DNA from: Limnobacter sp. SAORIC-580
Lineage (GTDB): Bacteria; Pseudomonadota; Gammaproteobacteria; Burkholderiales; Burkholderiaceae_B
Direction of reading: 5' to 3'
Length of the DNA: 64,000 bases
Assembly (NCBI RefSeq): GCF_013004065.1
Contig: NZ_CP053084.1
Coordinates: 3,038,001-3,102,000, forward strand
The number at the start of each line of letters is the position of its first letter. Within the stretch, counting starts at the first letter, position 1. The position numbers and the translations under genes are program-made. The notes beneath the pieces were generated by a model, which saw nothing but the letters and a program-made list of their open reading frames with translations, made no database searches and was not told where the DNA came from. Positions 17,413 to 25,374 of the stretch are shown piece by piece.

Positions 17413-17487
17413 TTAACGGTTTGCAATGTACATGGTGATTTCAAAACCAAAACGCATGTCTACAAATTGTGGGGTGGTCCAGCTCAT
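17413..17487 (-). CDS. pqqA: PqqA, precursor peptide of pyrroloquinoline quinone
   Basis: A 24-codon gene encoding MSWTTPQFVDMR followed by FGFEITMYIANR. In PQQ biosynthesis PqqE cross-links Glu and Tyr of this peptide, which PqqD presents, and the other Pqq enzymes convert the excised diamino acid to the cofactor. The required E-x3-Y spacing is present (Glu16, Tyr20), and the Trp3, Phe8-Val9-Asp10, Arg12 and Asn23-Arg24 positions match known PqqA. GGAGA precedes the ATG. No pqqB, C, D or E follows: downstream is the terminator and a convergent gene. It lies 90 bases after the LuxR-type regulator gene on the same strand. It may be an extra copy supplying a pathway encoded elsewhere. Confidence 0.93.
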   Translation of the reverse strand: MSWTTPQFVDMRFGFEITMYIANR

Positions 17488-17577
17488 GTCTATTTCTCCA
17501 AAGTGTTGTAAAAATCAGCAAATGCCTTTGCCGTTGAAATAAGCTTATCCCTACTTCTTCAGGAATTTTGCCCGACT

Positions 17578-18234
17578 TCACTGCGTAATTGAAGGACTAG
17601 TCAGCCCCCAAGCAATCGCAAGCTTGGTGAGTTCAATGTCATTGCTCACCTGCAGCTTCTTTTTGATTTGATAGTGAATGTTGTGAATGGTTTTTGCACT
17701 TAAAAAAAGTAGCTCGCCGATTTGCTCGGCCGACTGACCAGCTACCAGCAAACACAGCACTTCGAACTCGCGGCTGCTCAATTCATCAAGCCCGCCCCGG
17801 TTGTCGCGCAAGCGGGAAAGTGCCATCAAACGCGACAAGTCAGCACTCATGAAAGTGCGGCCCGCCAACACTTCGCCAATGGCGCGCAACAGCACTTCGG
17901 GCCGGCTGCTTTTGGTGACATAACCTTTTGCGCCAGCGTCCATGCACGCACGCGCCAGTTCGATTGAGTTGTGCATGGTAAACATCAGAAATTTCACCTC
18001 AGGCCAACGCCCCAACACCCGCTGAACAAGGTTCAAGCCCACCGGCTCTGGCATGCTGATGTCGCAAATCACCAGCGCAGGCAAGTCTTTCTGGCAAGCG
18101 GCATAAGCCTCCTGCGCGTTTTCAGCCTCACGCACCTGCTTGAAACCACCTTGTGTTTCCAACAAATGCCGATAACCGGCGCGCACCACGGCGTGGTCAT
18201 CCACCAGCAAAATACTGAGGTCAGCGTTGTTCAT
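17578..18234 (-). CDS. NarL/LuxR-type response regulator
   Basis: A 218-residue two-component regulator. The N-terminal receiver has the acidic pair in LLVDDHAVVRAGY, the phospho-acceptor Asp in ALVICDISMPEP, and the conserved Lys in GYVTKSSRP. The C-terminal LuxR helix-turn-helix spans about residues 150-210 (LSSREFEVLCLLVAGQSAEQIGELL ... VKT-like AKTIHNIHYQIKKKL). Its ATG overlaps the stop of the kinase gene, so kinase and regulator are co-translated. LuxR-type regulators paired with such kinases commonly control PQQ-dependent alcohol oxidation, which fits the pqqA gene directly downstream; the target genes are inferred. Confidence 0.92.
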   Translation of the reverse strand: MNNADLSILLVDDHAVVRAGYRHLLETQGGFKQVREAENAQEAYAACQKDLPALVICDISMPEPVGLNLVQRVLGRWPEVKFLMFTMHNSIELARACMDAGAKGYVTKSSRPEVLLRAIGEVLAGRTFMSADLSRLMALSRLRDNRGGLDELSSREFEVLCLLVAGQSAEQIGELLFLSAKTIHNIHYQIKKKLQVSNDIELTKLAIAWGLTSPSITQ

Positions 18235-19574
18235 GAAGTACCTTTTTGTTGAAAACGGGCAGACACCACAAACCGGTTTTCTTCAACCTGGGCTTTGAAT
18301 ACACCACCATGCACCCTCACCCTTTCAGCCAGCAAGTTCAAGCCCATGCCGCCCGATGGCACCTGCGTTTCAACCGGTTGGGGCAAGCAATTTTCCACAC
18401 ACAGTTCAAGCACACCGGCCTGCAATCCCAAGCCCACATTCACGGGCGCCCCCGGCGCTGCGTGCCGCCGCACATTGGCCAGGCACTCTTCCACGGTACG
18501 GTAAACACACAGGGCGCGGTCTTGGTCCAAACTATTCAAGGCGGCAGGTTCTAGACTCAGGTTCACTGTCCAGCCGCTGCCCGCATTAATTTCCCAGCGG
18601 GTACACAGGTCTTGAATGGCCATGCCAAGATCAGCCCCTTCCAACACAGGCGGGCACTTGTTCACCAACACCGCCCGCATACGCTCGAACGCGCCCTCAA
18701 TTTGCAGCTCGATTTCTTCCAGCTTTTCTTGCACCTCTGTATCGCCACCTTTCAGTTGCGCGCGCAGCTGGGCGCAATTCACCGCGATCAGGCTCAGGGA
18801 CTGACCCAAATCTGCGTGCACCAAGTGGGCCAACTCCCGCCGTTCATCTTCCTGCACATTGAGCAGCTTCATCATCAGGTTTCGGCGGGTTTGGGTAAGC
18901 CGCCACAAACGCTCGTTCAAGCGGTTTACCCCTTGCGCAATACGACCAAACTCCCGTGGCTGCACATCGGGAAGTTGCGCGGGCGGCGGGCTGTCCTCGG
19001 AAATGGCAATCGAATCGATTTTTTCGACCAAGGTTGCGGCCGGCTGCAAGGCGCGACCAATAACCACATAGGTTAAGGCGGCCAGGCTGGCCACGATCAG
19101 GGTGCTAAGCAACAGCAAGTCGCGCAGCGTATTCCAGAATTTGGCCAGCACCAATTGCGGATCGGCAGTGATGGTCAATTCGCCAAACGGTTGACCCCAC
19201 AGGCCAACGGGGCGCGGCTGCGCTTCAATTTGTACACCCAACAGGCGCATCAACTGGGCCTCGACAGGATGGCGTACCAGCTGCTCACAACCCTCTTGCC
19301 GCACCTGTCCGTTCCAGCCCTCGTAACGTATGCAATAAGGTGCCAACAACAAACCGTACTGGCTACCCACCAGCACAGGCGAGCCCTCGATTTCGGGATT
19401 AATTTGCCGCTTGTACATGGAGTACTCCACCATCTCGTGCAAGCGCGTGGCATCGCTGGCCAAGGCATCATCTACCTCATTGGCTGTGCGCAGCACCACA
19501 TAGGCGGAAATTAACACCCAGCACAACAGGCCCAGGGTGATCATCCGCACCAGCAAATAGCGTTTCAGGTTCAT
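18231..19574 (-). CDS. Membrane sensor histidine kinase (HisKA_3 type)
   Basis: A 447-residue kinase. Transmembrane helices lie at about residues 9-30 and 165-190, with a periplasmic sensor between them and a HAMP-like linker to residue 230. The dimerisation/phospho-acceptor segment is DERRELAHLVHADLGQSLSL, with the His in the HisKA_3 motif. The ATP-binding domain has ECLANVRRHAAPGA (N box), the Cys-containing ELCVENCLPQP where a canonical D-x-G box would be, and GGMGLNLLAERV (G box). The altered D-box region deserves attention. It is the middle gene of a regulator-kinase-regulator operon upstream of pqqA. Confidence 0.9.
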   Translation of the reverse strand: MNLKRYLLVRMITLGLLCWVLISAYVVLRTANEVDDALASDATRLHEMVEYSMYKRQINPEIEGSPVLVGSQYGLLLAPYCIRYEGWNGQVRQEGCEQLVRHPVEAQLMRLLGVQIEAQPRPVGLWGQPFGELTITADPQLVLAKFWNTLRDLLLLSTLIVASLAALTYVVIGRALQPAATLVEKIDSIAISEDSPPPAQLPDVQPREFGRIAQGVNRLNERLWRLTQTRRNLMMKLLNVQEDERRELAHLVHADLGQSLSLIAVNCAQLRAQLKGGDTEVQEKLEEIELQIEGAFERMRAVLVNKCPPVLEGADLGMAIQDLCTRWEINAGSGWTVNLSLEPAALNSLDQDRALCVYRTVEECLANVRRHAAPGAPVNVGLGLQAGVLELCVENCLPQPVETQVPSGGMGLNLLAERVRVHGGVFKAQVEENRFVVSARFQQKGTS

Positions 19575-19583
19575 TCAAACAGT

Positions 19584-20300
19584 TTAATCGGCGTTTGGCT
19601 GCAAGTGCGCCAGCGCGGCCTCCCCATGCAGGCGGGCCGCCAGCTTTCTCGCAACCGAATAATTGCTTACCGCCTCGCCACGGTTTTGAACACCCAGCCG
19701 CCCAAAGGCTTCCTTGATGTGGGCATTCACCGTGTCGGGACTCATGCCCAGTATCTTTGCAATTTCCTTGCCTGTTCTACCAAGGGACACCTGTTCCATC
19801 ACCTGTGCCTGTTTGATGGTCAAAGGCTTGGGGCTACCGGGCATTTGAATCAGGCTTTGAAACTCGTTCCGTTGTGAAATTGAATTCAGGTTGACTGAAT
19901 CACGTTTCAGGAAAGCTTGAACCTGAACCATTAATTCTTTGTAATGCTGGCTTTTGGAGAGCAGCAGCGCACCCGAATTGGCCACCTGCCTTTCAATTTT
20001 CGCATCGCCCAGAGCGGTAAAAAAAATGCGAAGTGAGCTGGAAAAACGTTGTGACACCATATCGATTACCTCAGCAGGTTTGCTGTTGGGCAACACCAGG
20101 TCGGAGACCACCAGGTCTACATCCGCTGGCTCAATTTGCTGAAGCTGCTCAACAGAATCAACCACCCGAGCAGTTAAGCCCGGCACGACAGCAGCAATAA
20201 TTTCCTCAACGACCATGGCCGAGGTCGGATGGTCTTCCAGTATCAATAAGTTCTTCAAACCCTTTTCCCCAAAAGTGTGGTTGTCGCTTGGCGTTTTCAA
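19584..20300 (-). CDS. LuxR-type response regulator, first gene of the operon
   Basis: A 238-residue protein with a receiver domain (LLILEDHPTSAMVVEEI; phospho-acceptor Asp in LVVSDLVLPNS; Lys in LLLSKSQHYKE) and a LuxR helix-turn-helix (TIKQAQVMEQVSLGRTGKE, IAKILGMSPDTVNAHIKEAF). It starts the minus-strand operon, nine bases before the kinase gene. Two regulators flanking one kinase suggests a branched phosphorelay or one regulator acting on the other. It is divergent from the repeat-peptide/HprK-PqqD pair; the 160-base intergenic region could be its target. Confidence 0.9.
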   Translation of the reverse strand: MKTPSDNHTFGEKGLKNLLILEDHPTSAMVVEEIIAAVVPGLTARVVDSVEQLQQIEPADVDLVVSDLVLPNSKPAEVIDMVSQRFSSSLRIFFTALGDAKIERQVANSGALLLSKSQHYKELMVQVQAFLKRDSVNLNSISQRNEFQSLIQMPGSPKPLTIKQAQVMEQVSLGRTGKEIAKILGMSPDTVNAHIKEAFGRLGVQNRGEAVSNYSVARKLAARLHGEAALAHLQPNAD

Positions 20301-20460
20301 ATAATTTTTTTATGAATAGTTAGTGCGATTATCAATTGAAATGTTTAGTTATGTAAAGAATGCAAACAGGCTTACAACTCTGTCAGCACTTTTTGAATAG
20401 CTGCGTTTCAAGTGAATGGGCGCAATTCTCGAGGCGACCACAATTGACAGGGGAAGTAAA

Positions 20461-20757
20461 ATGTCACACACAGACGATGAGAAATTAAAAGCAAGAAGGG
20501 CCATGCTGGCCAAAGTGGGTTTGGCCGTGGGTGCGTTGTATGCCGCGCCTGCCATGGTGGGCTTGGCCACGGCACAGGCGGGTAGCCGTTCCAGGCCCAG
20601 CCGAAAGTCGCGCCCATCCCGGTATGACCATTACCACACACGCTATGGCCGGGGCTACCGTTTTTCCCGGCCCTCACGCCCAAGCAGATATTCACGATAT
20701 TCCCGCTACTCGCGTTATTCCCGGGTAAGCCGCCCCTGGATTTATATTCGCTTCTAG
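20461..20757 (+). CDS. Tyr/Ser/Arg-repeat small protein with Tat-like leader (candidate modified-peptide precursor)
   Basis: A 98-residue protein. Residues 1-40 form a charged, RR-containing head (DDEKLKARRAMLAK) followed by a hydrophobic run with a YAAPAMVGLATAQA end. This looks like a Tat-type signal or leader, though it lacks the classical SRRxFLK. The remainder has no Cys and consists of SRPSR units, a Tyr/His/Gly patch (YDHYHTRYGRGYRF) and four tandem SRY triplets, ending in VSRPWIYIRF. I chose the ATG at 20461 because GGGGAAG lies 5 bases upstream; the frame also opens earlier at 20416. The stop is 3 bases before the HprK-PqqD fusion gene, whose product would be expected to bind it. Substrate status is inferred. 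Confidence 0.75.
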   Translation: MSHTDDEKLKARRAMLAKVGLAVGALYAAPAMVGLATAQAGSRSRPSRKSRPSRYDHYHTRYGRGYRFSRPSRPSRYSRYSRYSRYSRVSRPWIYIRF

Positions 20758-20760
20758 ACA

Positions 20761-21999
20761 ATGAACGCAGTACCACAACAAAGCCCCGCCTGCCTGTTGC
20801 TGAGGTTCGAAGGCACGGCAGGTGAAGTGTGCGTGCCCAACGAGCCAGCATTGCTCCAGGGCCTCACACAGCTTGTTCCAAGCTGGAAATACACCTGCAC
20901 ACCAACACATGGCAAAGCCTGTGACATGCCACACAACTGCATTACGAGGATTAACAACAGCCAGAACACCCCCTACACTTTTGACATTGAATCTGTTTAT
21001 CTGGACGAGCCATTGCTTGGCTTGCCCGCCGCCAGTGCACTGTGCGCACTGCTGGCCGATGTGCTTGAAACCCACATTGAGGAAAGTCCAAACCCGATTG
21101 CCCTGCATGCCGGGGCTTTTGCAATCGGGGGTCGGCTTATTGCGGTTACAGGCCCGCGACGGGCAGGCAAAAGCACGCTGATTGCAAGACTTTGCGCCGA
21201 ACCAGACCTGCAAATTTTCTGTGACGATGTATTGCCCATCAGCCCTCAGGGGGAGGGTGTGGCGCTGGGTGTAGCACCACGTTTGCGCCTGCCCCTGCCC
21301 GCCAAGGCGAGCATGCATTTCAAGCAGTTTGCCAGGCAACACATGGGGCCACACGACAGCCGCTACGGTTACCTGTGTGCCAGCAACGTGGCACTGCACG
21401 GCGTGCGCCTGCCGCTTGGCGCAATCGTGGTACTGGACCGGCAAACCGACACCCCGGCATGCCTTCACACCGTGAACGAAGACGATGCCCTGTTTTACAC
21501 ACTTGAACAGAATATGGGGCAGTTCAACTCGCCCGGCGAAGCCTTGGCAACAACGCAAGCACTTCTGGGCAAAATTACTTGCGTTCGACTGGTGTACGGC
21601 AACCTGGAGGAAGCCGTGCAACTGCTTCGAAAAGCTTTTGATGGCAAAGAGGCCATTAATCCTGATCTTCAGGTGAAGCCTGCACAGGGTTGGGTGCCGC
21701 CAACCCCCGAGACCCATACGCTTGCAGACACGGGCCGCGTATTCAAACGAGCACCTACCGCAGCCTTGCGCCGCATCGGTCAGTCCGCCTTCCTATGGCA
21801 AGCTGGCGAACACACCCTTTGGCGCCTGAACACCGAGGGGCAAGCCGTGTGGGCGCTGCTTGAAATGGCGGGCAACGCCAGGGAGCTGGCCGAAGCATTG
21901 GCCGAGGTATTTGTAGAAGTGCCACAAAAACAACTTGAGCACGATGTCCTGAAGATGCTTGGCAAAATGTGGGCTGAAGGTTTTTTGATCGAGCAATAA
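20761..21999 (+). CDS. HPr-kinase-like P-loop protein fused to a PqqD-type domain
   Basis: A 412-residue protein. The central part (about residues 70-290) resembles HprK-related kinases: it contains HAGAFAIGGRLIAVTG and the Walker A GPRRAGKST (residues 131-139), then an Asp pair in FCDDVLPI. Residues about 328-412 form a PqqD-like domain (IGQSAFLWQAG, TLWRLNTEGQAVWALLEMAG, ... LKMLGKMWAEGFLI), the fold that grips leader peptides in PQQ and other RiPP pathways. A kinase fused to a peptide-binding domain, coupled to a small leader-bearing protein, suggests phosphorylation or other processing of that peptide. No radical-SAM or cyclase partner is nearby. There is no clear ribosome binding site, so translation is probably coupled to the preceding gene. 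Confidence 0.82.
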   Translation: MNAVPQQSPACLLLRFEGTAGEVCVPNEPALLQGLTQLVPSWKYTCTPTHGKACDMPHNCITRINNSQNTPYTFDIESVYLDEPLLGLPAASALCALLADVLETHIEESPNPIALHAGAFAIGGRLIAVTGPRRAGKSTLIARLCAEPDLQIFCDDVLPISPQGEGVALGVAPRLRLPLPAKASMHFKQFARQHMGPHDSRYGYLCASNVALHGVRLPLGAIVVLDRQTDTPACLHTVNEDDALFYTLEQNMGQFNSPGEALATTQALLGKITCVRLVYGNLEEAVQLLRKAFDGKEAINPDLQVKPAQGWVPPTPETHTLADTGRVFKRAPTAALRRIGQSAFLWQAGEHTLWRLNTEGQAVWALLEMAGNARELAEALAEVFVEVPQKQLEHDVLKMLGKMWAEGFLIEQ

Positions 22000-22055
22000 A
22001 GCGGCAAACTCGGGTAGTGACATATTTTCAAGCGAACCACTATTTCAATTTAATT

Positions 22056-22074
22056 GATAATGATTCGCATTATT
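22056..22074. promoter_or_regulatory. Fur box upstream of the TonB receptor gene
   Basis: GATAATGATTCGCATTATT matches 15 of 19 positions of the classical Fur consensus GATAATGATAATCATTATC. It lies about 55 bases before the receptor ATG, in AT-rich promoter-like DNA, and predicts iron repression of the receptor. Confidence 0.85.
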
Positions 22075-22129
22075 GTTACTATTAATAAATCTTTATTCCG
22101 ATCACTCAAACATCCCCCAGAACCTTGCC

Positions 22130-24280
22130 ATGCAAAAACCCCAGCAACCCTATGCCCTGTTACACCTACTCATCGTCGCTGCCCTCAGTGGGCACACAGC
22201 TGCCTTCGCCAACACAACTTCCCCGGCCGGACAAACATTGCCCGAAGTGAAAGTGGTAGAACAAACCCCAGCCCAGGAAAATCCTGCCGGCCCTTTTGAG
22301 GGCTATGCTGCCAGCCGCAGTGCCACTGCAACAAAAACCAATACAGCAATCGCTGAGACAGCCCAAGCCATTTCAGTGATTGGTCGCGATCAACTCGAAG
22401 ATCAAAACGCAAACGATTTGGGCCAGGCATTGCGCTACACGCCCGGTATTCAGGGCGAGCCATTTGGAGTGGAACCCCGTTTCACCTTTTTCAGAATTCG
22501 TGGCTTTGATGCGTCCACAACAGGGCTGTTTCGCGATGGCCTTAAACTCAGCAATCCCGGGTTTTCAATCAGCTATGGCCTGGAGCCCTTTGGTGCTGAG
22601 CGAATTGAAGTGCTACGCGGCCCCTCCTCCGTGCTGTACGGGCAGGCCAGCCCTGGCGGTTTGGTTAATTTTGTGACGCGCCGGCCTAGCCAGGAAACAC
22701 ACCGTGAATTTGGCATTGAAGTGGGCAGCTTTGACAGAAAACAAGCCACTTTGGACATTGGCGGTGCGCTTGAAAGCAATGATGAATTCAGCTATCGCCT
22801 GACCGGTTTATTGCGAAACAGCGACACACAGGTGGATTTTGTGCACGACGACAGAATTTACATTGCGCCAGCGATCACCTGGAAACCCAATTCTGACACC
22901 AGCTTAACGCTACTCACCCACTACCAGAAAGACGACACCATTTCTTCACAGGCCTTGCCTGCTGCAGGTACGCTTCTGCCCAATCCAAACGGACCAATTC
23001 CACGCAACCGCTTTTCGGGCGAACCCGGTGTGGACAAATACGAAAGGGAGGAATTTTCTGTTACCTCGCTTTTGGAACACAAGCTCAACGACTCCGTCAC
23101 ACTTCGACAGAACACGCGTTACTACCAAACCGATCTGAACGATGTGGTGGTGTTCAGCAACTCACTTCAGGCTGACCAACGCACAGTGGACCGTGCTTAC
23201 TTCAGCAGCTTTGGCAATTTGGCTTCCCTGACCCTGGACAATCAGTTGGAATACCGCTTTTCCCTGGGGGCTGCAAAGCACACCTTGCTGAGCGGTGTCG
23301 ATTTCCAGAATGTCGAGCTTGATTCCATACAAGCCTTTGGCGCAGCCCCTTCGCTTGACATCTACAACCCAGTCTACGGATCGCCGGTCAATATTCCCGC
23401 GCCGTTCAGAAATGACAGCACTGAGCAGCAACAGTTGGGTTTTTACCTGCAAGACGAAATTCGCTACGAGCAATGGATAGCCACCCTGGCGGGCCGCTAT
23501 GACGAAGCAAAAAACAAGGTTAACGATCTACTAATGAATAGGCAAAGCAGGCAAGACGACAGCGCCACAACCGGGCGCGCAAGCTTGATGTACCAATTCG
23601 TCAACGGTGTGTCGCCATACCTTAGTTACACCGAGTCTTTCCTGCCGGCTTTGGGCACCGATGCGAACGGGCGGAATTTTGATCCCGAAACCGGTCAGCA
23701 ATTCGAGGTGGGGGTCAAGTTTCAACCCAACGCTGCCAGCCAGTTCAATGTGGCCTTGTTCGACTTGACTCGCGAAAACTTCCTGACCACAAACCCAAAC
23801 ACATTTGCTCAAGAGCAAACGGGCGAAGCCCGATCCAAGGGCATTGAACTTGAGGCACTGACGGCAATTACCGACCAACTCAACCTGATCGCGAGCTACA
23901 CCTACACCGACGTTGAAATTACGCGCTCAACCGACCCAGCGGAATTGAATCGCCGCCCGGTTCAAACACCAGAGCATTTGGCCTCATTGTGGGCTGATTA
24001 CACCTTGCGTGGCGATGTGCTGAATGGCGTCGGTATTGGCCTGGGCGCACGCTACCTGGGTTCTACCTTTGCAGACGCCAGCAATACCTTGAAGGTACCC
24101 AATGCAACAGTGTTTGATGCAAGCATTCACTATGACTGGAAACAGGCCCGTTTTTCCCTGAATATTCAAAACCTGTTCGACCGCGAGTACGAACCCAGCG
24201 CCTACATTCGCGGGGGAACGCCGTTCACGGTTGCAGCACAAGAGCGGACCGTTCAGGCGCAAGTCAGTTATCGCTGGTGA
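22130..24280 (+). CDS. TonB-dependent ferric-siderophore receptor
   Basis: A 716-residue outer-membrane receptor. A signal peptide (MQKPQQPYALLHLL ... HTAAFA) is followed by a TonB-box-like LPEVKVVE. The plug domain has QAISVIGRDQLEDQ, TPGIQGEP, FFRIRGFD and VLRGPSSVLYGQASPGGLVNFVTRRP. A long beta-barrel follows, closing with the NLFDREYEPSAY signature and a terminal aromatic (SYRW). This is the FhuA/FpvA-like siderophore receptor class. It takes up an iron chelate across the outer membrane, energised by TonB-ExbBD encoded elsewhere. The Fur box just upstream supports iron control. I start at the ATG at 22130; the frame extends 19 codons upstream through the promoter region. Confidence 0.95.
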   Translation: MQKPQQPYALLHLLIVAALSGHTAAFANTTSPAGQTLPEVKVVEQTPAQENPAGPFEGYAASRSATATKTNTAIAETAQAISVIGRDQLEDQNANDLGQALRYTPGIQGEPFGVEPRFTFFRIRGFDASTTGLFRDGLKLSNPGFSISYGLEPFGAERIEVLRGPSSVLYGQASPGGLVNFVTRRPSQETHREFGIEVGSFDRKQATLDIGGALESNDEFSYRLTGLLRNSDTQVDFVHDDRIYIAPAITWKPNSDTSLTLLTHYQKDDTISSQALPAAGTLLPNPNGPIPRNRFSGEPGVDKYEREEFSVTSLLEHKLNDSVTLRQNTRYYQTDLNDVVVFSNSLQADQRTVDRAYFSSFGNLASLTLDNQLEYRFSLGAAKHTLLSGVDFQNVELDSIQAFGAAPSLDIYNPVYGSPVNIPAPFRNDSTEQQQLGFYLQDEIRYEQWIATLAGRYDEAKNKVNDLLMNRQSRQDDSATTGRASLMYQFVNGVSPYLSYTESFLPALGTDANGRNFDPETGQQFEVGVKFQPNAASQFNVALFDLTRENFLTTNPNTFAQEQTGEARSKGIELEALTAITDQLNLIASYTYTDVEITRSTDPAELNRRPVQTPEHLASLWADYTLRGDVLNGVGIGLGARYLGSTFADASNTLKVPNATVFDASIHYDWKQARFSLNIQNLFDREYEPSAYIRGGTPFTVAAQERTVQAQVSYRW

Positions 24281-24303
24281 TTCCAAGGAACTTTTCCGGG
24301 TGA

Positions 24304-24330
24304 TTAGCACTCTTTCGCAGGGAGTGCTAA
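24304..24330. promoter_or_regulatory. CIRCE operator upstream of rpoH
   Basis: TTAGCACTC, nine bases, GAGTGCTAA: a perfect inverted repeat identical to the HrcA-binding CIRCE consensus. It lies 44 bases before the rpoH ATG and just after the receptor gene stop, so HrcA is predicted to repress rpoH transcription until heat stress. Confidence 0.95.
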
Positions 24331-24374
24331 AATTAACTGGAAATTGGTTCATTAATTCGGAGAACACCGCAATC

Positions 24375-25301
24375 ATGACCACCGCATTGACCCTTGCTAA
24401 CCCACGCGCCGCTGGCAGCAGCCTTGCTGTGCGCGACCCATGGGCACTGGTGGCCCGTGGCCCGCTTGGCAACCTAGATGCCTATATTTCAGCCACACAC
24501 CAAATTCCCATGCTGTCGCCCGAGGAAGAAGTTGAACTTGGCGAACGCCTGCAACGCGACAACGATCTTGAAGCGGCCCGCCGCCTGGTGCTCAGCCACC
24601 TGCGACTGGTGGTTGCAGTGGCACGCCAGTATCTGGGCTATGGCTTGCCCCACGCCGACCTGATTCAGGAAGGCAATATTGGTCTGATGAAAGCCGTGAA
24701 GCGATTCGACCCCACGCGCGGCGTGCGGCTGGTCAGCTTTGCGCTGCACTGGATCAAGGCAGAAATTCATGAATACATTATCCGCAACTGGCGCATGGTG
24801 AAAATGATCACCACCAAAGCGCACCGCAAGCTGTTTTTCAACCTGAACAGCTTCAAGAAGTACGGCCAAACCCTGTCGCCTGATCAAATCAACGAGGTGG
24901 CCAGTGAGTTGAATGTACGCCCCGAAGATGTGTACGACATGGAACGCCGCATGGCGGGCCATGAATTCAGCCTGGACCCGGTGGTAGACGTGGACAGCGA
25001 AGAAAACAGTTACAACCCCGTGCGCTATTTGGCCGCCGAAGGTGCCGAGCCCACCGAGGTGCTGGAAGGTGTCAACATGGAGCGCCTGCACAGCGAAGGT
25101 CTGGACCTGGCCTTGGCCAGCCTGGACGAGCGCAGCCAGCGCATTATTTCCAGCCGCTGGTTGGCCGGTGACAACGCCAAAACCCTGCACGACCTGGCCG
25201 CAGAGCTGGGTGTGTCGGCCGAGCGGGTTCGCCAAATTGAAACCCAGGCCATGAAAAAAATGAAAACCGCTTTGCTGAAATATGAACAGGGCGAGGTTTA
25301 A
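24375..25301 (+). CDS. rpoH: RNA polymerase heat-shock sigma factor sigma-32
   Basis: A 308-residue group-3 sigma-70 family protein. Region 2 is present with LVLSHLRLVVAVARQYLGYG, the core-binding DLIQEGNIGLMKAVKRFDP and the -10 recognition segment VSFALHWIKAEIHEYIIRNWRMVKMI. The RpoH box follows (TTKAHRKLFFNLNSFKK). Region 4 has ERSQRIISSRWLAGDNAKTLHDLAAELGVS and AERVRQIETQAMKKMK. It directs transcription of chaperones and proteases after heat shock. The ATG at 24375 gives the standard N-terminus; the frame runs further upstream through the CIRCE element and is not used. A terminator follows. Confidence 0.97.
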   Translation: MTTALTLANPRAAGSSLAVRDPWALVARGPLGNLDAYISATHQIPMLSPEEEVELGERLQRDNDLEAARRLVLSHLRLVVAVARQYLGYGLPHADLIQEGNIGLMKAVKRFDPTRGVRLVSFALHWIKAEIHEYIIRNWRMVKMITTKAHRKLFFNLNSFKKYGQTLSPDQINEVASELNVRPEDVYDMERRMAGHEFSLDPVVDVDSEENSYNPVRYLAAEGAEPTEVLEGVNMERLHSEGLDLALASLDERSQRIISSRWLAGDNAKTLHDLAAELGVSAERVRQIETQAMKKMKTALLKYEQGEV

Positions 25302-25342
25302 AACAGGGCTGTAATCATTTTGGGTGAAAACTAACCTACACT

Positions 25343-25368
25343 AAGGGCTTGGCAACAAGCCCTTTTTT
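25343..25368 (+). terminator. Rho-independent terminator of rpoH
   Basis: AAGGGCTTG and CAAGCCCTT form a perfect 9-bp stem with a GCAA tetraloop followed by a T-run. It ends 7 bases before the glutathione transferase ATG, so the downstream gene needs read-through or its own promoter. Confidence 0.92.
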
Positions 25369-25374
25369 ACGACC

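Noticed and set aside
20680-20735. Tandem short DNA repeats resembling a microsatellite or CRISPR-like array
   Set aside because: They are the codons for the SRY triplets in the small protein; there are no spacers and the period follows the reading frame.
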